From Candidatus Pacearchaeota archaeon (GTDB lineage: Archaea > Nanobdellota > Nanobdellia > Pacearchaeales > UBA284), in assembly GCA_026395795.1 (NCBI GenBank), contig JAPLYB010000034.1, positions 1 to 41,261 on the forward strand: a DNA stretch of 41,261 nucleotides. The letters are read 5' to 3'. The first letter of the stretch is position 1. Each line of letters opens with the position of its first letter. Positions 7,633 through 17,014 of this stretch are shown in pieces. The notes beneath the pieces were generated by a model that did no database searches, was not told the DNA's origin, and saw nothing but the letters and a program-made list of their open reading frames with translations. The position numbers and the translations under genes are program-made.

Positions 7633-8895
7633 ATGCATAAAGTAACAAAAGATGCTTTTACTCTTTTACTTTTTTCAGCAGTAGCTGGAGTTGCAGGTTA
7701 TCTTTATTACTTTATCCTTGCCCGTGTCCTTTCTGTTGAAGAGTATGGTTTGCTTTATTCAATCGGTTCACTACTTTATATTTTAACTGTTCCCCAGGAA
7801 ACAATAAGAACTGTAGTTGCTATATTCACTACAAAATATTCCAGTAAGAAAGAAACAGGAAAAATTCATCAATTAATGGATTTTGCAAGCAAAAAAATCT
7901 TTCTTCTTTCTATTGTTTTTTTCATAATAGTCCTTGCTTTAACCCCCCTATTGATAAGTGTTTTACACACCACTTTTCTTCCCTTGGCTATAATCTCTCT
8001 ACTTTTATTAGTAGCTTTTCTTCAGCCAGTTGGTTGGGGAGTGTTCCAGGGTCTTGGAAGGTTTAAGGAGTTAGGAATAAATAACTCTATCGAAACTCTC
8101 ATTAAATTAGGGCTTGCCGTGGCTTTGGTGTTCTTACTTCCAATAAATATTAGGATTTTTGGTGCACTTATAGCCGCCCCCATTTCTGCTTTCCTTGCCC
8201 TTTTATTAGGTTTTTGGGCCTTGAAAGACATTAAAAAAGCAAAGAAGATAAAGATAAAAGAAAAGCTCGGGAGGTATTCTTTTGCAACACTGATAATCTT
8301 TGGTTTAATTACTTTAATGTATAGTGTGGATGTTATAATCGCAAGATATTTCTTTTCAGCTAGAGTTTCTGGAATTTATGGTGGAATCTCTTTGATCTGC
8401 AAATCTCTTTTCTTTATTGCAACTGGGATAAAAAGGGCGATGATGCCCAATCTCGTGAAAAAGAATGAAGAAAAACAGGATAAAGAAGTAAAATCAATAT
8501 TAAAGAAAGTGTCTCTATTAATGATAATGCTGTTTGGCGGTTTTTTAATATTGTCTATCTTTTTCCCAAATCAGATAGTCATGGTGGTCTTAGGTAAGAA
8601 GTTTCTTTCTGCTGCTCCTTATTTGAAATATATGGTTATGGCAATGGCCTTTTTCTCATTTGCCAATCTGATGGTTTATTACAATCTTTCAATTAATCAA
8701 AACAAAAAGATGACAATAAGAGTGTTAGCAAGTGCATTCTTTTTAGAAGTTGTTTTATTACTTTTCTTTCATGAAACTATTCAACAATTTATTCAGATGA
8801 TGATGATTGTTAACTTGGCACTTCTGATTGGATTAGTGGTAATAAGCTTGATAAAGCCGAAGGAGAATAAACCAATCAGGTTGTTGAAAAAATGA
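7633..8895 (+). CDS. Lipid-linked oligosaccharide flippase (MOP superfamily)
   Basis: The 420-residue protein has about twelve hydrophobic segments in the pattern of polysaccharide flippases (Wzx/RfbX and AglR-like). The N-terminus contains AGVAGYLYYFILARVLSVEEYGLLYS, with the LSVEEYG motif common to the family. Positioned directly before AglB, it most likely turns the dolichol-linked glycan to the outer face so AglB can use it. Its last codon overlaps the ATG of a small frame at 8892 (ATGA). A second flippase lies at the end of the sugar island (25373-26917). Confidence 0.85.
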   Translation: MHKVTKDAFTLLLFSAVAGVAGYLYYFILARVLSVEEYGLLYSIGSLLYILTVPQETIRTVVAIFTTKYSSKKETGKIHQLMDFASKKIFLLSIVFFIIVLALTPLLISVLHTTFLPLAIISLLLLVAFLQPVGWGVFQGLGRFKELGINNSIETLIKLGLAVALVFLLPINIRIFGALIAAPISAFLALLLGFWALKDIKKAKKIKIKEKLGRYSFATLIIFGLITLMYSVDVIIARYFFSARVSGIYGGISLICKSLFFIATGIKRAMMPNLVKKNEEKQDKEVKSILKKVSLLMIMLFGGFLILSIFFPNQIVMVVLGKKFLSAAPYLKYMVMAMAFFSFANLMVYYNLSINQNKKMTIRVLASAFFLEVVLLLFFHETIQQFIQMMMIVNLALLIGLVVISLIKPKENKPIRLLKK

Positions 8896-9038
8896 GACAA
8901 AATGACGAAAATCCAGAGAATTTTCAGCATGCAGAAAAAGCAAGGCTTTTTCTAGCAGAAAGATTATTAAAGTCTATAAAAGATATTAAAGCAGAATTTT
9001 TTATGATAAAATGGAAGGGAATATTGATAACAACATAG
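8892..9038 (+). CDS. Possible 48-residue protein between flippase and AglB
   Basis: An ATG overlaps the flippase stop as ATGA and opens a 48-codon frame that ends inside the aglB N-terminus (overlap 9011-9038). The peptide has a charged, helix-prone stretch (HAEKARLFLAERLLKSIKDI) and no recognisable domain. The tight overlap suggests coupled translation, but a TATA-like box (CTATAAAAGA, 8974-8983) within it could instead be the aglB promoter and the frame could be chance. Treated as uncertain. Confidence 0.3.
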   Translation: MRQNDENPENFQHAEKARLFLAERLLKSIKDIKAEFFMIKWKGILITT

Positions 9039-11947
9039 TTGATAAAACAGATGTTTTAGAAGAAAAAAAAGAGCCAATAACCGCTATTAGCTCAGATTTT
9101 AAAGAAGAAAAACTAGTTAAAAAATCAAATAAAACAGGTTTCAATGGATTTTTCAAAAAACATTGGATTTCTTTAGTCGTAGTTTTTGTGCTTTTAGCAA
9201 TAGTCCTCTTTAGTTGCTATATAAGAACAGAAAATCTAAGAGCAGATAATGGGTCCGGGTTGAAAGATGTGACCAACGGAAATTACACCCTGGGTCCTGA
9301 TCTTGATCCATTTTTATTCTTAAGATTTTCAAGGGACATTATTGCTGGGAATCTTACAAATCCCGATATGTTCAGGCAGGCCCCTTTAGGCATGCCCAAT
9401 TGGGCGAATTCTGCTATTCAACCCTGGGCAATTGTTGCGGTTTATAGAGTGCTAAGTATATTTACTAATCCCCCAGTCGCGACAATTGAATTTGCGGCTA
9501 TAATGGCCCCGGTCATTTTTACTGCGATTGCTACAATATTATTCTTCTTATTCATAATGGTGCTTTTTTCCTTTGTGACAACCAAAACAAGATCAAAGAT
9601 TGGTGCATTAGCTGCAACAGCGCTTTATGTTGTTCTTCCAGATATGTTGCACAGAACTGTAGCAGGAATTCCCGAAGTTGAAAGTTTAGGGATGGTCTGG
9701 TTTTGGGGGGCATTCTTGTTTTTTGCTCTTGCTTGGAAATCAGAAAAAATAAAATCTCAAGCAATTTTTGGGTTAATTGTGGGATTATTCACTGGACTGA
9801 TGATTTATACTTGGGGTGGATTCAGATACATTTTCATGACAATTGGACTAGTAAGTTTCTTAATCTTCCTTTTTGGGAAACAAAAAAAGAAAAATTTCCT
9901 GATTTTCTGTTCTTGGATTATTCCTTCATTTATATTCTCTTTTGTACATGTTGGCATCATACCAACAATCGAAACAATAAGTGATACTGGGTTTGGGTTT
10001 ATTATATTTGTTATTCTTTTAATTGATATGTTAATCTTCAATACAAAATTAAAAAAGATAAAAGAGAAAATAAATCTTCCAGAAAGTATAATAAGTATTC
10101 TGGTTGTATTAGTTCTTGGAATTATCTTCCTTCTAATTTTGAAACCAAGTGTTATCCCTGCAACAGTTTCAGATATTGTTTCTAGGTTGATTCATCCTTT
10201 TGGAGAAGGGAGAGTTGGATTGACAGTCGCCGAAAATATGGCCCCTTATTTTGTTCAGGTGATTGCCGACTTTTCTTGGTTATTCTGGCTATTCTTCTTT
10301 GGAGTAATCTTATTATTCTATGAAGCAACAAAACATTTTAACAATAATAGAAAGTTATGGTTGAATATTACTTTTATCATTTTCCTATTCACATTTATAT
10401 TCAGTAGATTTTCTTCTAGTAGCTTGCTTAATGGAGAAAATGGTTTTTCTAAATTCTTGTACTTCGGGGGGCTTGCTTTATTCTTGATTACTATTATTTG
10501 GATTTATATTGTTGCCCACATCAAAAAAGATGAGAAGACGATTAATGATTTTAAAGAGATAAACTTCACATACCTATTTCTTTTAGCTTTCTCTTTCTGG
10601 TCGATTATTTCCATGAGGGGGGCAATAAGACTTTTTTTCATGGTTGCCCCGGCATTAGTTATCCTTGCAGTATTTCTTCCAGTTAAAATATCCGATTATG
10701 TACAAAAGAAAGATGCGTTTGCATTAACGTTTTTTGGAGTTGTGTTAGTACTTTCATCAATATTCATCTTTATTTCTGCAAAATCGTTTTTTATAATCGC
10801 TTTTTCATTGATATTGGTTGGACTTTTTATATTCTTAATTTATCTTAAACAAAAATGGCATGGCATTCTTGTCATCTGCACCGTTCTTGCCGTAGCAGCA
10901 CTACTAATCTTAACATTTGTTAACAATGAATCCTCAACTGTCCAACAAGCTAAGGCTACCATAAATGGCCCGTATTATCAACAATGGCAAAAAGCAATGG
11001 CATGGGTTAGAACCGAAACATCGCCAGGGAGTATTTTCGTACATTGGTGGGATTATGGGTACTGGGTGCAAACTCTTGGAGAGAGACCAACAGTAACAGA
11101 TGGAGGGCACGCAAATGGTTTTTGGGATCATACTACTGCTAGATATCTAATGACTGCGCAGAATGAAAAAACAGCACTACAATTATGTAAGGCGTATAAC
11201 GTTTCTTACTTCATTCTTGATTCAACAGATATTGGGAAATATTCTGCTTTTGCAAGCATTGGCTCAGATGCGGGAGGAAAGGACAGACTAAGCTGGATTA
11301 GTACATTTGAAATGGATGAGAAACAGACTCAAGAAACAAAGAATAAAACAATTTATGTCTATCCTGGAGGAATGTGGTTTGATCAAGATATTGTTTGGAA
11401 GGGGCAGCTTCTTCCAATGCAAAAAGCAGGAATTGCAGCGTTCATTATAACCCTGGATAACAAAACAAAAACATTCAGTGAAATAACTGCTGTTGTATTT
11501 TATAATCAAAAAAGATATGACATTCCAATAAAATACTACTGGATTAATGGACAAAAATATGAGCTTGACACGCAAGATTCTATTTCTACAGCACTTTATT
11601 TCATTCCAAAATTAAACTTCAATAAAAACTCCATCGATCCAATCGGGGGAGCGCTATATTTAAGTGAAAAGGCACTAAACACGGAGTGGGTTAAGCTATA
11701 CTTGTTAAATGAGACTACTAGTTTTAACCTTGTCCATACAGAACAATCATTATTTGTAAAACAATTACAAGATTCTTATGGTTTCACTGGAGAAATCTTA
11801 TTAGTCAATGGAGACATACAAGCCCCTATAAAAATCTGGAAGGTGAATTATACTAAAGACATAAAATACTATCCCGAATATATCGGAACAACCGGCTGGT
11901 CTCAGACAGCAGGGCCATTTGCAAGTTTAGACTACCTAGGAACATAA
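9011..11947 (+). CDS. aglB: Oligosaccharyltransferase AglB (STT3 family)
   Basis: The 978-residue protein transfers a lipid-linked glycan to asparagine in N-X-S/T sites on secreted proteins. A soluble N-terminus (1-45) precedes a membrane domain of about 13 helices, and a C-terminal soluble domain starts near residue 640. The catalytic metal-binding DxD is visible at D97-L98-D99 in the first outer loop (TLGPDLDPFLF). The family hallmark WWDYGYW lies at 679-685, followed by GERPTVTDGGH. Length is normal. It follows a flippase and precedes a GlcNAc-1-phosphate transferase, the core N-glycosylation set. Confidence 0.95.
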   Translation: MEGNIDNNIVDKTDVLEEKKEPITAISSDFKEEKLVKKSNKTGFNGFFKKHWISLVVVFVLLAIVLFSCYIRTENLRADNGSGLKDVTNGNYTLGPDLDPFLFLRFSRDIIAGNLTNPDMFRQAPLGMPNWANSAIQPWAIVAVYRVLSIFTNPPVATIEFAAIMAPVIFTAIATILFFLFIMVLFSFVTTKTRSKIGALAATALYVVLPDMLHRTVAGIPEVESLGMVWFWGAFLFFALAWKSEKIKSQAIFGLIVGLFTGLMIYTWGGFRYIFMTIGLVSFLIFLFGKQKKKNFLIFCSWIIPSFIFSFVHVGIIPTIETISDTGFGFIIFVILLIDMLIFNTKLKKIKEKINLPESIISILVVLVLGIIFLLILKPSVIPATVSDIVSRLIHPFGEGRVGLTVAENMAPYFVQVIADFSWLFWLFFFGVILLFYEATKHFNNNRKLWLNITFIIFLFTFIFSRFSSSSLLNGENGFSKFLYFGGLALFLITIIWIYIVAHIKKDEKTINDFKEINFTYLFLLAFSFWSIISMRGAIRLFFMVAPALVILAVFLPVKISDYVQKKDAFALTFFGVVLVLSSIFIFISAKSFFIIAFSLILVGLFIFLIYLKQKWHGILVICTVLAVAALLILTFVNNESSTVQQAKATINGPYYQQWQKAMAWVRTETSPGSIFVHWWDYGYWVQTLGERPTVTDGGHANGFWDHTTARYLMTAQNEKTALQLCKAYNVSYFILDSTDIGKYSAFASIGSDAGGKDRLSWISTFEMDEKQTQETKNKTIYVYPGGMWFDQDIVWKGQLLPMQKAGIAAFIITLDNKTKTFSEITAVVFYNQKRYDIPIKYYWINGQKYELDTQDSISTALYFIPKLNFNKNSIDPIGGALYLSEKALNTEWVKLYLLNETTSFNLVHTEQSLFVKQLQDSYGFTGEILLVNGDIQAPIKIWKVNYTKDIKYYPEYIGTTGWSQTAGPFASLDYLGT

Positions 11948-11994
11948 AACAGATTATTCATTTTTAATAAAAATAAAAAATAATTAACTAAAAA

Positions 11995-13011
11995 ATGTTT
12001 GTTGAAATCTTTTTTTCAATTTTAAGTTTTATCCTCGCATTCTTCGTTTCTCTTGGTTTGACCAAATGGTGGATAAAAATTTCCAGAGGGCATAAAGAGA
12101 TGCTCCAACCAGATATGAACAAATATAAAAGTAAACCAACAATATCAAAAGCAGGCGGAATTGCTGTAACAATAGCAATTGTACTGTCTATCTTGGTTTA
12201 TATCTTTTTCAAAACATTCATCTTACATTCCCCAACACATGAAATTGAAACATTGAGCATTGTAGTAACTCTTCTTTTAGCCTGTTTTGTAGGGTTCATA
12301 GATGATATCTTTGGTTGGGGGAAATCTTCTATAAGTGGCTATAAAAAGATTTTGATGACCATTCCAATTGCAATTCCATTAATGGTTATTAATGCTGGTC
12401 AATCTATAATGGCATTTCCTTTTCTAGGAGCTATCGATTTCGGCATTGTTTATCCTTTAATTATTGTCCCCCTTGCAATTATTGGAACAACGAATGGCTT
12501 TAATTTACTTGCAGGATTCAATGGCATGGAAGCCGGTCTTGGAGTTGTGTCTTTTGCAGGACTTGGAATACTCGCTTATATGACGGGTCAGATGTGGCTT
12601 GTTTTAATTGCAGGAGTAATTGTCTCGGCTCTTCTTGGGTTTCTTGTTTTTAACAAAAATCCGGCAAAAATATTTCCAGGGAATACCTTAACTTATATTA
12701 TTGGGGGTCTTTTTGGAAGTCTTGCAATTATAGGAAATATGGAAAAAGCAGCATTAATCATTTTTATTCCATTTATCTTAGAAGGCTTTCTTAAACTGAG
12801 AAGTAGATTTAAGGCTTGGAATTTCGGGATTCCAAGCAAAGACAATAGTTTGGAATCAAGATACAAAAAGAACTACAGTTTGACTCATATTGCTCTAAGG
12901 ATTTTAAAGAAGATCAAGCCAAGTCACAAAGTTTATGAAAATGATATAACCTACTTCATAATATCTTTTGAGATCGTTCTCGCAATTATCGCTATTATCG
13001 TTTCTATATAG
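11995..13011 (+). CDS. UDP-GlcNAc:dolichyl-phosphate GlcNAc-1-phosphate transferase-like
   Basis: The 338-residue membrane protein belongs to the GPT/MraY/WecA family, which starts lipid-linked oligosaccharides by moving a sugar-1-phosphate onto a polyprenyl phosphate. Around ten transmembrane helices are visible. The metal-binding aspartates occur in VGFIDDIFGW (about 101-110), and the nucleotide-binding region is TNGFNLLAGFNGMEAGLG. The KPTISKAGGIAV segment near the N-terminus is also typical. The archaeal/eukaryal GPT branch is favoured over bacterial MraY by the GFIDDIFGW form. Together with AglB and the flippase it forms the constant part of the glycosylation locus. Confidence 0.88.
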   Translation: MFVEIFFSILSFILAFFVSLGLTKWWIKISRGHKEMLQPDMNKYKSKPTISKAGGIAVTIAIVLSILVYIFFKTFILHSPTHEIETLSIVVTLLLACFVGFIDDIFGWGKSSISGYKKILMTIPIAIPLMVINAGQSIMAFPFLGAIDFGIVYPLIIVPLAIIGTTNGFNLLAGFNGMEAGLGVVSFAGLGILAYMTGQMWLVLIAGVIVSALLGFLVFNKNPAKIFPGNTLTYIIGGLFGSLAIIGNMEKAALIIFIPFILEGFLKLRSRFKAWNFGIPSKDNSLESRYKKNYSLTHIALRILKKIKPSHKVYENDITYFIISFEIVLAIIAIIVSI

Positions 13012-13106
13012 TTTCGCACTTATTTATTTCTTTCTTTGGTGCGTTACCACCGGTTGATACAGGTTCTGTCGCATTAGGGGCTTTTACTTTAAACTTACCG
13101 TTCTAA

Positions 13107-13184
13107 TTATTTTATACCATCGCAAATATTCTTGGACATGGGGATATTAGAAGCACAAAAGTTTATCTTCACTTAAATAAATAG
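13107..13184 (+). pseudogene. C-terminal remnant of a tyrosine recombinase
   Basis: The frame encodes TIANILGHGDIRSTKVYLHL and two more residues before a stop at 13182-13184; it has no start and an in-frame stop just upstream at 13104-13106. The LGH box and the tyrosine in VYLHL match the last catalytic histidine region and the nucleophile of XerC/D-type and phage integrases. Everything upstream (arginine box, arm-binding domain) is missing. The fragment lies exactly between the conserved glycosylation genes and the variable sugar island, as if marking an old insertion border. Confidence 0.7.
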
Positions 13185-13216
13185 ATTTTTGAACACATAA
13201 GGCAAGTTTTAAACAG

Positions 13217-14017
13217 TTAATTACATCTTGCCAAATAATTATTATACATTATATGTTTAACAGAATAACCATACTTTTTTAATAATGCAATTATGGTAGA
13301 ACAATTTTCTTTATCAATTTCAAGAATTATATTTTTAATTTTATTTTCTGACAGAAAAACTTTCATACCTTTCAAAACATCTAACTCAAAACCTTCTACA
13401 TCTATTTTAACTAAATCAATCTTTTTTACTTTATCTTTAAATAAATTGTCGAAAGTGTCTAACTTAACAATATCAAAATCTTTACGTTTAATTTTTAAAG
13501 AATGTCCTCCATAGTTTCGGCTGTCGCAATCTTTGTATAATTTAGCATTACCTTTTTTATTTCCTAAAGCAATTTTAAACAGTTCAATATTATTTAAATT
13601 ATTTAATTTTACATTTTTAGATAAAATTCTAAAGTTATCTTCTTCTGGCTCTATAGAATAAATTTTTGCTTGAGAGTTAATGCCCCCAAGAACAGTATAT
13701 CTACCAATATTTGCCCCGATATCTACAATTACCTTACTTTCTTTAGAAAGGTTTTCAAAAAGTTTTTTCACATTAAATTCATAACTGTCTGAAATAATAT
13801 GCAAATCTAAACTTTTTTCTCGACAATAAAATAATCCATTAGAGTTGGCTATTACTGGTTTTGTTAATCCTTCACCAAGACTATAATAATTCTTTTTTGT
13901 GAACAAACTAAGCGATCTTAACCATAAATATTTTCTTTTCTCTCGTTGAATAAGTTTGTTACCCTCTTTATTTACTCCTTTTATCCTAAAAAAGGATTGT
14001 AACTTTTCTATACCCAT
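13217..14017 (-). CDS. FkbM-family methyltransferase
   Basis: The 266-residue protein has the SAM-binding motif VIVDIGANIGRYT (D99, G101, N103) and the FkbM signature KIDVEGFELDVLKGM further on, characteristic of FkbM-type O-methyltransferases. Members often methylate sugars in glycans and antibiotics. The first 80 residues are variable. It is divergent from the UDP-GlcNAc 2-epimerase gene and the two starts flank a symmetrical TATA element. Likely role: O-methylation of a sugar in the surface glycan; the acceptor is unknown. Confidence 0.85.
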   Translation of the reverse strand: MGIEKLQSFFRIKGVNKEGNKLIQREKRKYLWLRSLSLFTKKNYYSLGEGLTKPVIANSNGLFYCREKSLDLHIISDSYEFNVKKLFENLSKESKVIVDIGANIGRYTVLGGINSQAKIYSIEPEEDNFRILSKNVKLNNLNNIELFKIALGNKKGNAKLYKDCDSRNYGGHSLKIKRKDFDIVKLDTFDNLFKDKVKKIDLVKIDVEGFELDVLKGMKVFLSENKIKNIILEIDKENCSTIIALLKKYGYSVKHIMYNNYLARCN

Positions 14018-14037
14018 GAAGATATTATAAAATCTAT

Positions 14038-14047
14038 ATTTATAAAT
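14038..14047. promoter_or_regulatory. Palindromic TATA box shared by two divergent genes
   Basis: ATTTATAAAT is a perfect 10-base palindrome. It is centred 25.5 bases from the FkbM ATG on the minus strand (14017), giving a leaderless start there. On the plus strand it would place the transcript start near 14068, about 20 bases before the epimerase ATG at 14088. Confidence 0.5.
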
Positions 14048-14087
14048 CTTCTATTCTTTAAGAATTTAAGAAATCAAAAGAAATAAA

Positions 14088-15203
14088 ATGATAGCATTTG
14101 TAATAGGTACAAAAGCAGAGCTCATTAAATGTGCCCCAGTGATGTTAGAGCTGCAAAAAAATAAAACTCCTTATTTTTTTGTTCACACAGGGCAACATCC
14201 TCTTGGAAAATCATGTGAAGAGTTTGGTATTAAAAAACCAGATTATTTCCTAAGTGAAGAAACAAAAGAAGGCAAACAACTTGGATCAAAAGCAGGAATA
14301 AGTTCTTGGCTGTGGTTCTTGAAAATAATCTTTAAAGTTAGAGGACTTTTGCGAAATATCAATCCAGATTATGTAATTTATCATGGGGATACAATAAGTA
14401 CCGGTGCAGCAGCCATCGGATCCAGCAGCATTCTCAATCCTTTCAAAAAATGGAAAAATGTTCACCTTGAAGCAGGATTAAGGTCTGGTTCTTTTTTAGA
14501 GCCATTTCCAGAAGAAATAGTCAGGCAAACAGCAGATAGATTCTCCGATATCCTATTAGCCGTTTCTCAATTAAGTGCAAAAAACTTAAAACGAGAAAGA
14601 GCAACAGGAGTTTTTGGAAAAATTTTTATTGTTGGCAACACGGTCTTAGATTCAGCAGAAATAACTTATTCCAAAGTTAAAAAACAAGACAACCAAAAAA
14701 AACAAAGCAAAGAAGAGTATGCTTTGATAAATATGCACAGACATGAGAATCTCGGGTCTTTAGATAGAATGCAAAAGATTATTGAAATTATAAAGAGTAT
14801 TAACATTAGATCAATTTGGCCAATGCACGAAGTTACAAAAGAAGCCTTTGAAAGCTATGGGTTGATGCGTGAATTAAAAAAAATAAAAAAGCTGGAGATA
14901 ACTGCCCCCGTTTCCCACAAAGAGTTTATTTTGTTATTAATCAATTCGAAATATCTTATTGTTGATGGGGGTAGCATCCAAGAAGAAAGTCTGATTTTCA
15001 AGAAACCCTGCATTTTGTTGAGAAAAACCACAGAAAGACCAGAAGGGCTATCAACTGGAATAAACTTTTTAACTAAGCTGAATGTGGCTTATACAAAGAA
15101 AGTAATGCGGGATATTGAAGAAAACAGGATAAAAGTAAAAGACTTCAAAAATCCCTATGGTGAAGTCGGAGTAAGTAAGAAAATATTGGAACTTTTGAAA
15201 TAG
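14088..15203 (+). CDS. UDP-GlcNAc 2-epimerase (non-hydrolysing type)
   Basis: The 371-residue protein matches the WecB/MnaA family, which converts UDP-GlcNAc to UDP-ManNAc. Family motifs are seen in order: a GT-x-E-L-I-K form at the N-terminus (IGTKAELIKCAPVM), HTGQHPLG, HLEAGLRS, PEEIVRQTADRFSD, NMHRHENLG, and VDGGSIQEES followed by RKTTERPEG. These include the UDP and substrate contacts of the family. It starts the plus-strand part of the sugar island. The product would feed ManNAc or a ManNAc-derived sugar into the glycan. Distant hydrolysing relatives (NeuC) are less likely given the WecB-like motifs. Confidence 0.88.
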   Translation: MIAFVIGTKAELIKCAPVMLELQKNKTPYFFVHTGQHPLGKSCEEFGIKKPDYFLSEETKEGKQLGSKAGISSWLWFLKIIFKVRGLLRNINPDYVIYHGDTISTGAAAIGSSSILNPFKKWKNVHLEAGLRSGSFLEPFPEEIVRQTADRFSDILLAVSQLSAKNLKRERATGVFGKIFIVGNTVLDSAEITYSKVKKQDNQKKQSKEEYALINMHRHENLGSLDRMQKIIEIIKSINIRSIWPMHEVTKEAFESYGLMRELKKIKKLEITAPVSHKEFILLLINSKYLIVDGGSIQEESLIFKKPCILLRKTTERPEGLSTGINFLTKLNVAYTKKVMRDIEENRIKVKDFKNPYGEVGVSKKILELLK

Positions 15204-15248
15204 AAATTTAAAATGAATAAAAAAGAAATAAAAATTTAATTATAAAAA

Positions 15249-15887
15249 ATGGATCAACAAATTTTAAAAAGAAATGCCGATTTTTCAGATAATTATAAAC
15301 AAAAAGACTGGGATAAGATTAAGATTCCGGAAATGATAGATTGTGTTCTGAAAGAAAGTGATAATATCCTTGATTTGGGTTGTGGAGAAGGGCAAATAAT
15401 CACTGCAATCCTGGAGAAATACCCCCATAAGTCTGTTTGGGGGGTAGAGATATCTCCTAGAAGAGTAGAAGAACTCAAACAGGCTTTCCCCTCCGGCAAA
15501 TTTTTTTGTGAAGATGTGTGCAACACTTCACTGCAAAACAATTTTTTTGATTTAGCGATTTCAACGCAGGTAATTGAACATCTTGAAGATGATAAGACGT
15601 TTGTTAAAGAATGCAAAAGAATTTTAAAAGAAGGCGGTTATTTGTATGTAGACTCTGTCATAAAAAAACCTTGGGCGATTTATAAGTACAGATATAAAAG
15701 AAGGTTTGTTCTTGACCCAACACATGAAAGAGAATATTCCTCACAAGATGATTTTTTAAGATTATTCAAAGACGATTTCAGAATAATAAGCATAAAAACA
15801 TATCCAGTAAAGAGGAGATTATCTTTTTTAACAATTCCCATCCCGGGGTATTATATAGTAGAAGGATTATTCAAAAAGATAAGATAA
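15249..15887 (+). CDS. Class I SAM-dependent methyltransferase
   Basis: The 212-residue protein has SAM motif I NILDLGCGEGQII (about 39-51), an acidic residue ending strand 2 (VWGVEIS), and motif IV FDLAISTQVIEHLED, followed by ILKEGGYLYVDS. This is the Methyltransf_11/UbiE-like fold. The acceptor is not predictable. Its place among glycosyltransferases suggests methylation of a sugar or of a glycan end. It begins 45 bases after the epimerase and is followed 23 bases later by a glycosyltransferase. Confidence 0.85.
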   Translation: MDQQILKRNADFSDNYKQKDWDKIKIPEMIDCVLKESDNILDLGCGEGQIITAILEKYPHKSVWGVEISPRRVEELKQAFPSGKFFCEDVCNTSLQNNFFDLAISTQVIEHLEDDKTFVKECKRILKEGGYLYVDSVIKKPWAIYKYRYKRRFVLDPTHEREYSSQDDFLRLFKDDFRIISIKTYPVKRRLSFLTIPIPGYYIVEGLFKKIR

Positions 15888-15910
15888 AAAAATACTGAAA
15901 CGGCTATAAA

Positions 15911-17014
15911 ATGAATAAAAAAGAAATAAAAGTTTATTTACAATATCCTTGGAAGTTTCCAGATTCTGCTTATTATAAATCTTTAATGAAATATCCCCCA
16001 AAAAATATTAGATATATTAACACGAATAAAAAAGAGCAATTAATATCCAATAAAAATGTTTTTTATCTTTCTAACAAGTTAAAAGCAAATATCAGAAAGA
16101 TAGTTCGTACATTAAATTTACCCTTGATAAATGCCCACTTAACAAAAAAAGATAAAAACCGTGATTTAATTCATTGTGCTCATTGTTTAAGTTTAAATAA
16201 GACCCCATGGGTTGCAGACATCGAGTCTGCAGGATTTATGTTTTTGTCAGGGAAACCAACAAAATTGGGAATAAAATTTATTAAAAGTCTTATCCTCAAC
16301 AAAAACTGTAAAAAAATAATGCCCTGGACAGAAAATATAAAAAAAGACATACTCACCATCTTTCCTGAAACCAAAGATAAAGTAGAAGTTGTTTATCCTG
16401 CAGTAACCCCCCTGCAAAAATTAAAAAAAAGGAAGTATAATAAAAAGATAGTTATTTTGTATGTTGCAAGATATTTTTGGTTAAAAGGAGGATTAATTGC
16501 GCTTGAAGCATTAAAAAAAATAAATAAAATATTTGATGTGGAAATTATTTTTATATCGGACGCACCCCAAGAAGTCAAAAGAAAATATCCCGAAATCAGT
16601 TTTTTAGAGTTAGTGCCCCAAGAAAAACTTTTTGGATATTATAAAAAAGCAGATATCTTTTTTTATCCAAGTCTCGTAGATACGTTTGGTTTTCAATTAC
16701 TTGAGGCAATGGCTTTTGGTTTGCCAATTGTTACAGTCAATACTCTTTGGACAAAATCTAGGAATGAAATAATTAAAAATGAAAAAAATGGCATTATTTT
16801 TGATATTAAACAAAAGATCAATTTTTATAAACTCGAAAAAAAGGAATTTATTGTTGTAAAAAAACTTGTGAAGAATCTTTTCAGGTTAATAAAGAATAAA
16901 AAATTAAGAGAAAAAATCTCTAGAAATAATATAAAGGAAATTAGAAGTGGAAAATTTTCAATAAAAGAAAGAAATAAAAAATTAAAAAAGATTTATGAAG
17001 AGGCCATAAAATGA
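15911..17014 (+). CDS. GT4-type glycosyltransferase
   Basis: The 367-residue protein has the two-lobed GT-B layout. The C-terminal lobe shows VILYVARYFWLKGGLIALEA, a donor-phosphate-binding loop variant, and FYPSLVDTFGFQLLEAMAFG, the EX7E-type motif that binds the nucleotide sugar. The N-terminal acceptor lobe (about 1-170) is divergent. It should transfer one sugar to the lipid-linked glycan on the cytoplasmic side. Its stop overlaps the next ATG (ATGA at 17011-17014), so the two transferases are probably made together. Confidence 0.85.
   Translation: MNKKEIKVYLQYPWKFPDSAYYKSLMKYPPKNIRYINTNKKEQLISNKNVFYLSNKLKANIRKIVRTLNLPLINAHLTKKDKNRDLIHCAHCLSLNKTPWVADIESAGFMFLSGKPTKLGIKFIKSLILNKNCKKIMPWTENIKKDILTIFPETKDKVEVVYPAVTPLQKLKKRKYNKKIVILYVARYFWLKGGLIALEALKKINKIFDVEIIFISDAPQEVKRKYPEISFLELVPQEKLFGYYKKADIFFYPSLVDTFGFQLLEAMAFGLPIVTVNTLWTKSRNEIIKNEKNGIIFDIKQKINFYKLEKKEFIVVKKLVKNLFRLIKNKKLREKISRNNIKEIRSGKFSIKERNKKLKKIYEEAIK

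Noticed and set aside
13003-13102. About 30 open minus-strand codons (NGKFKVKAPNATEPV...) after the GlcNAc-1-phosphate transferase gene
   Set aside because: No start codon, stops on both sides and no recognisable family. It might be a remnant but cannot be supported.
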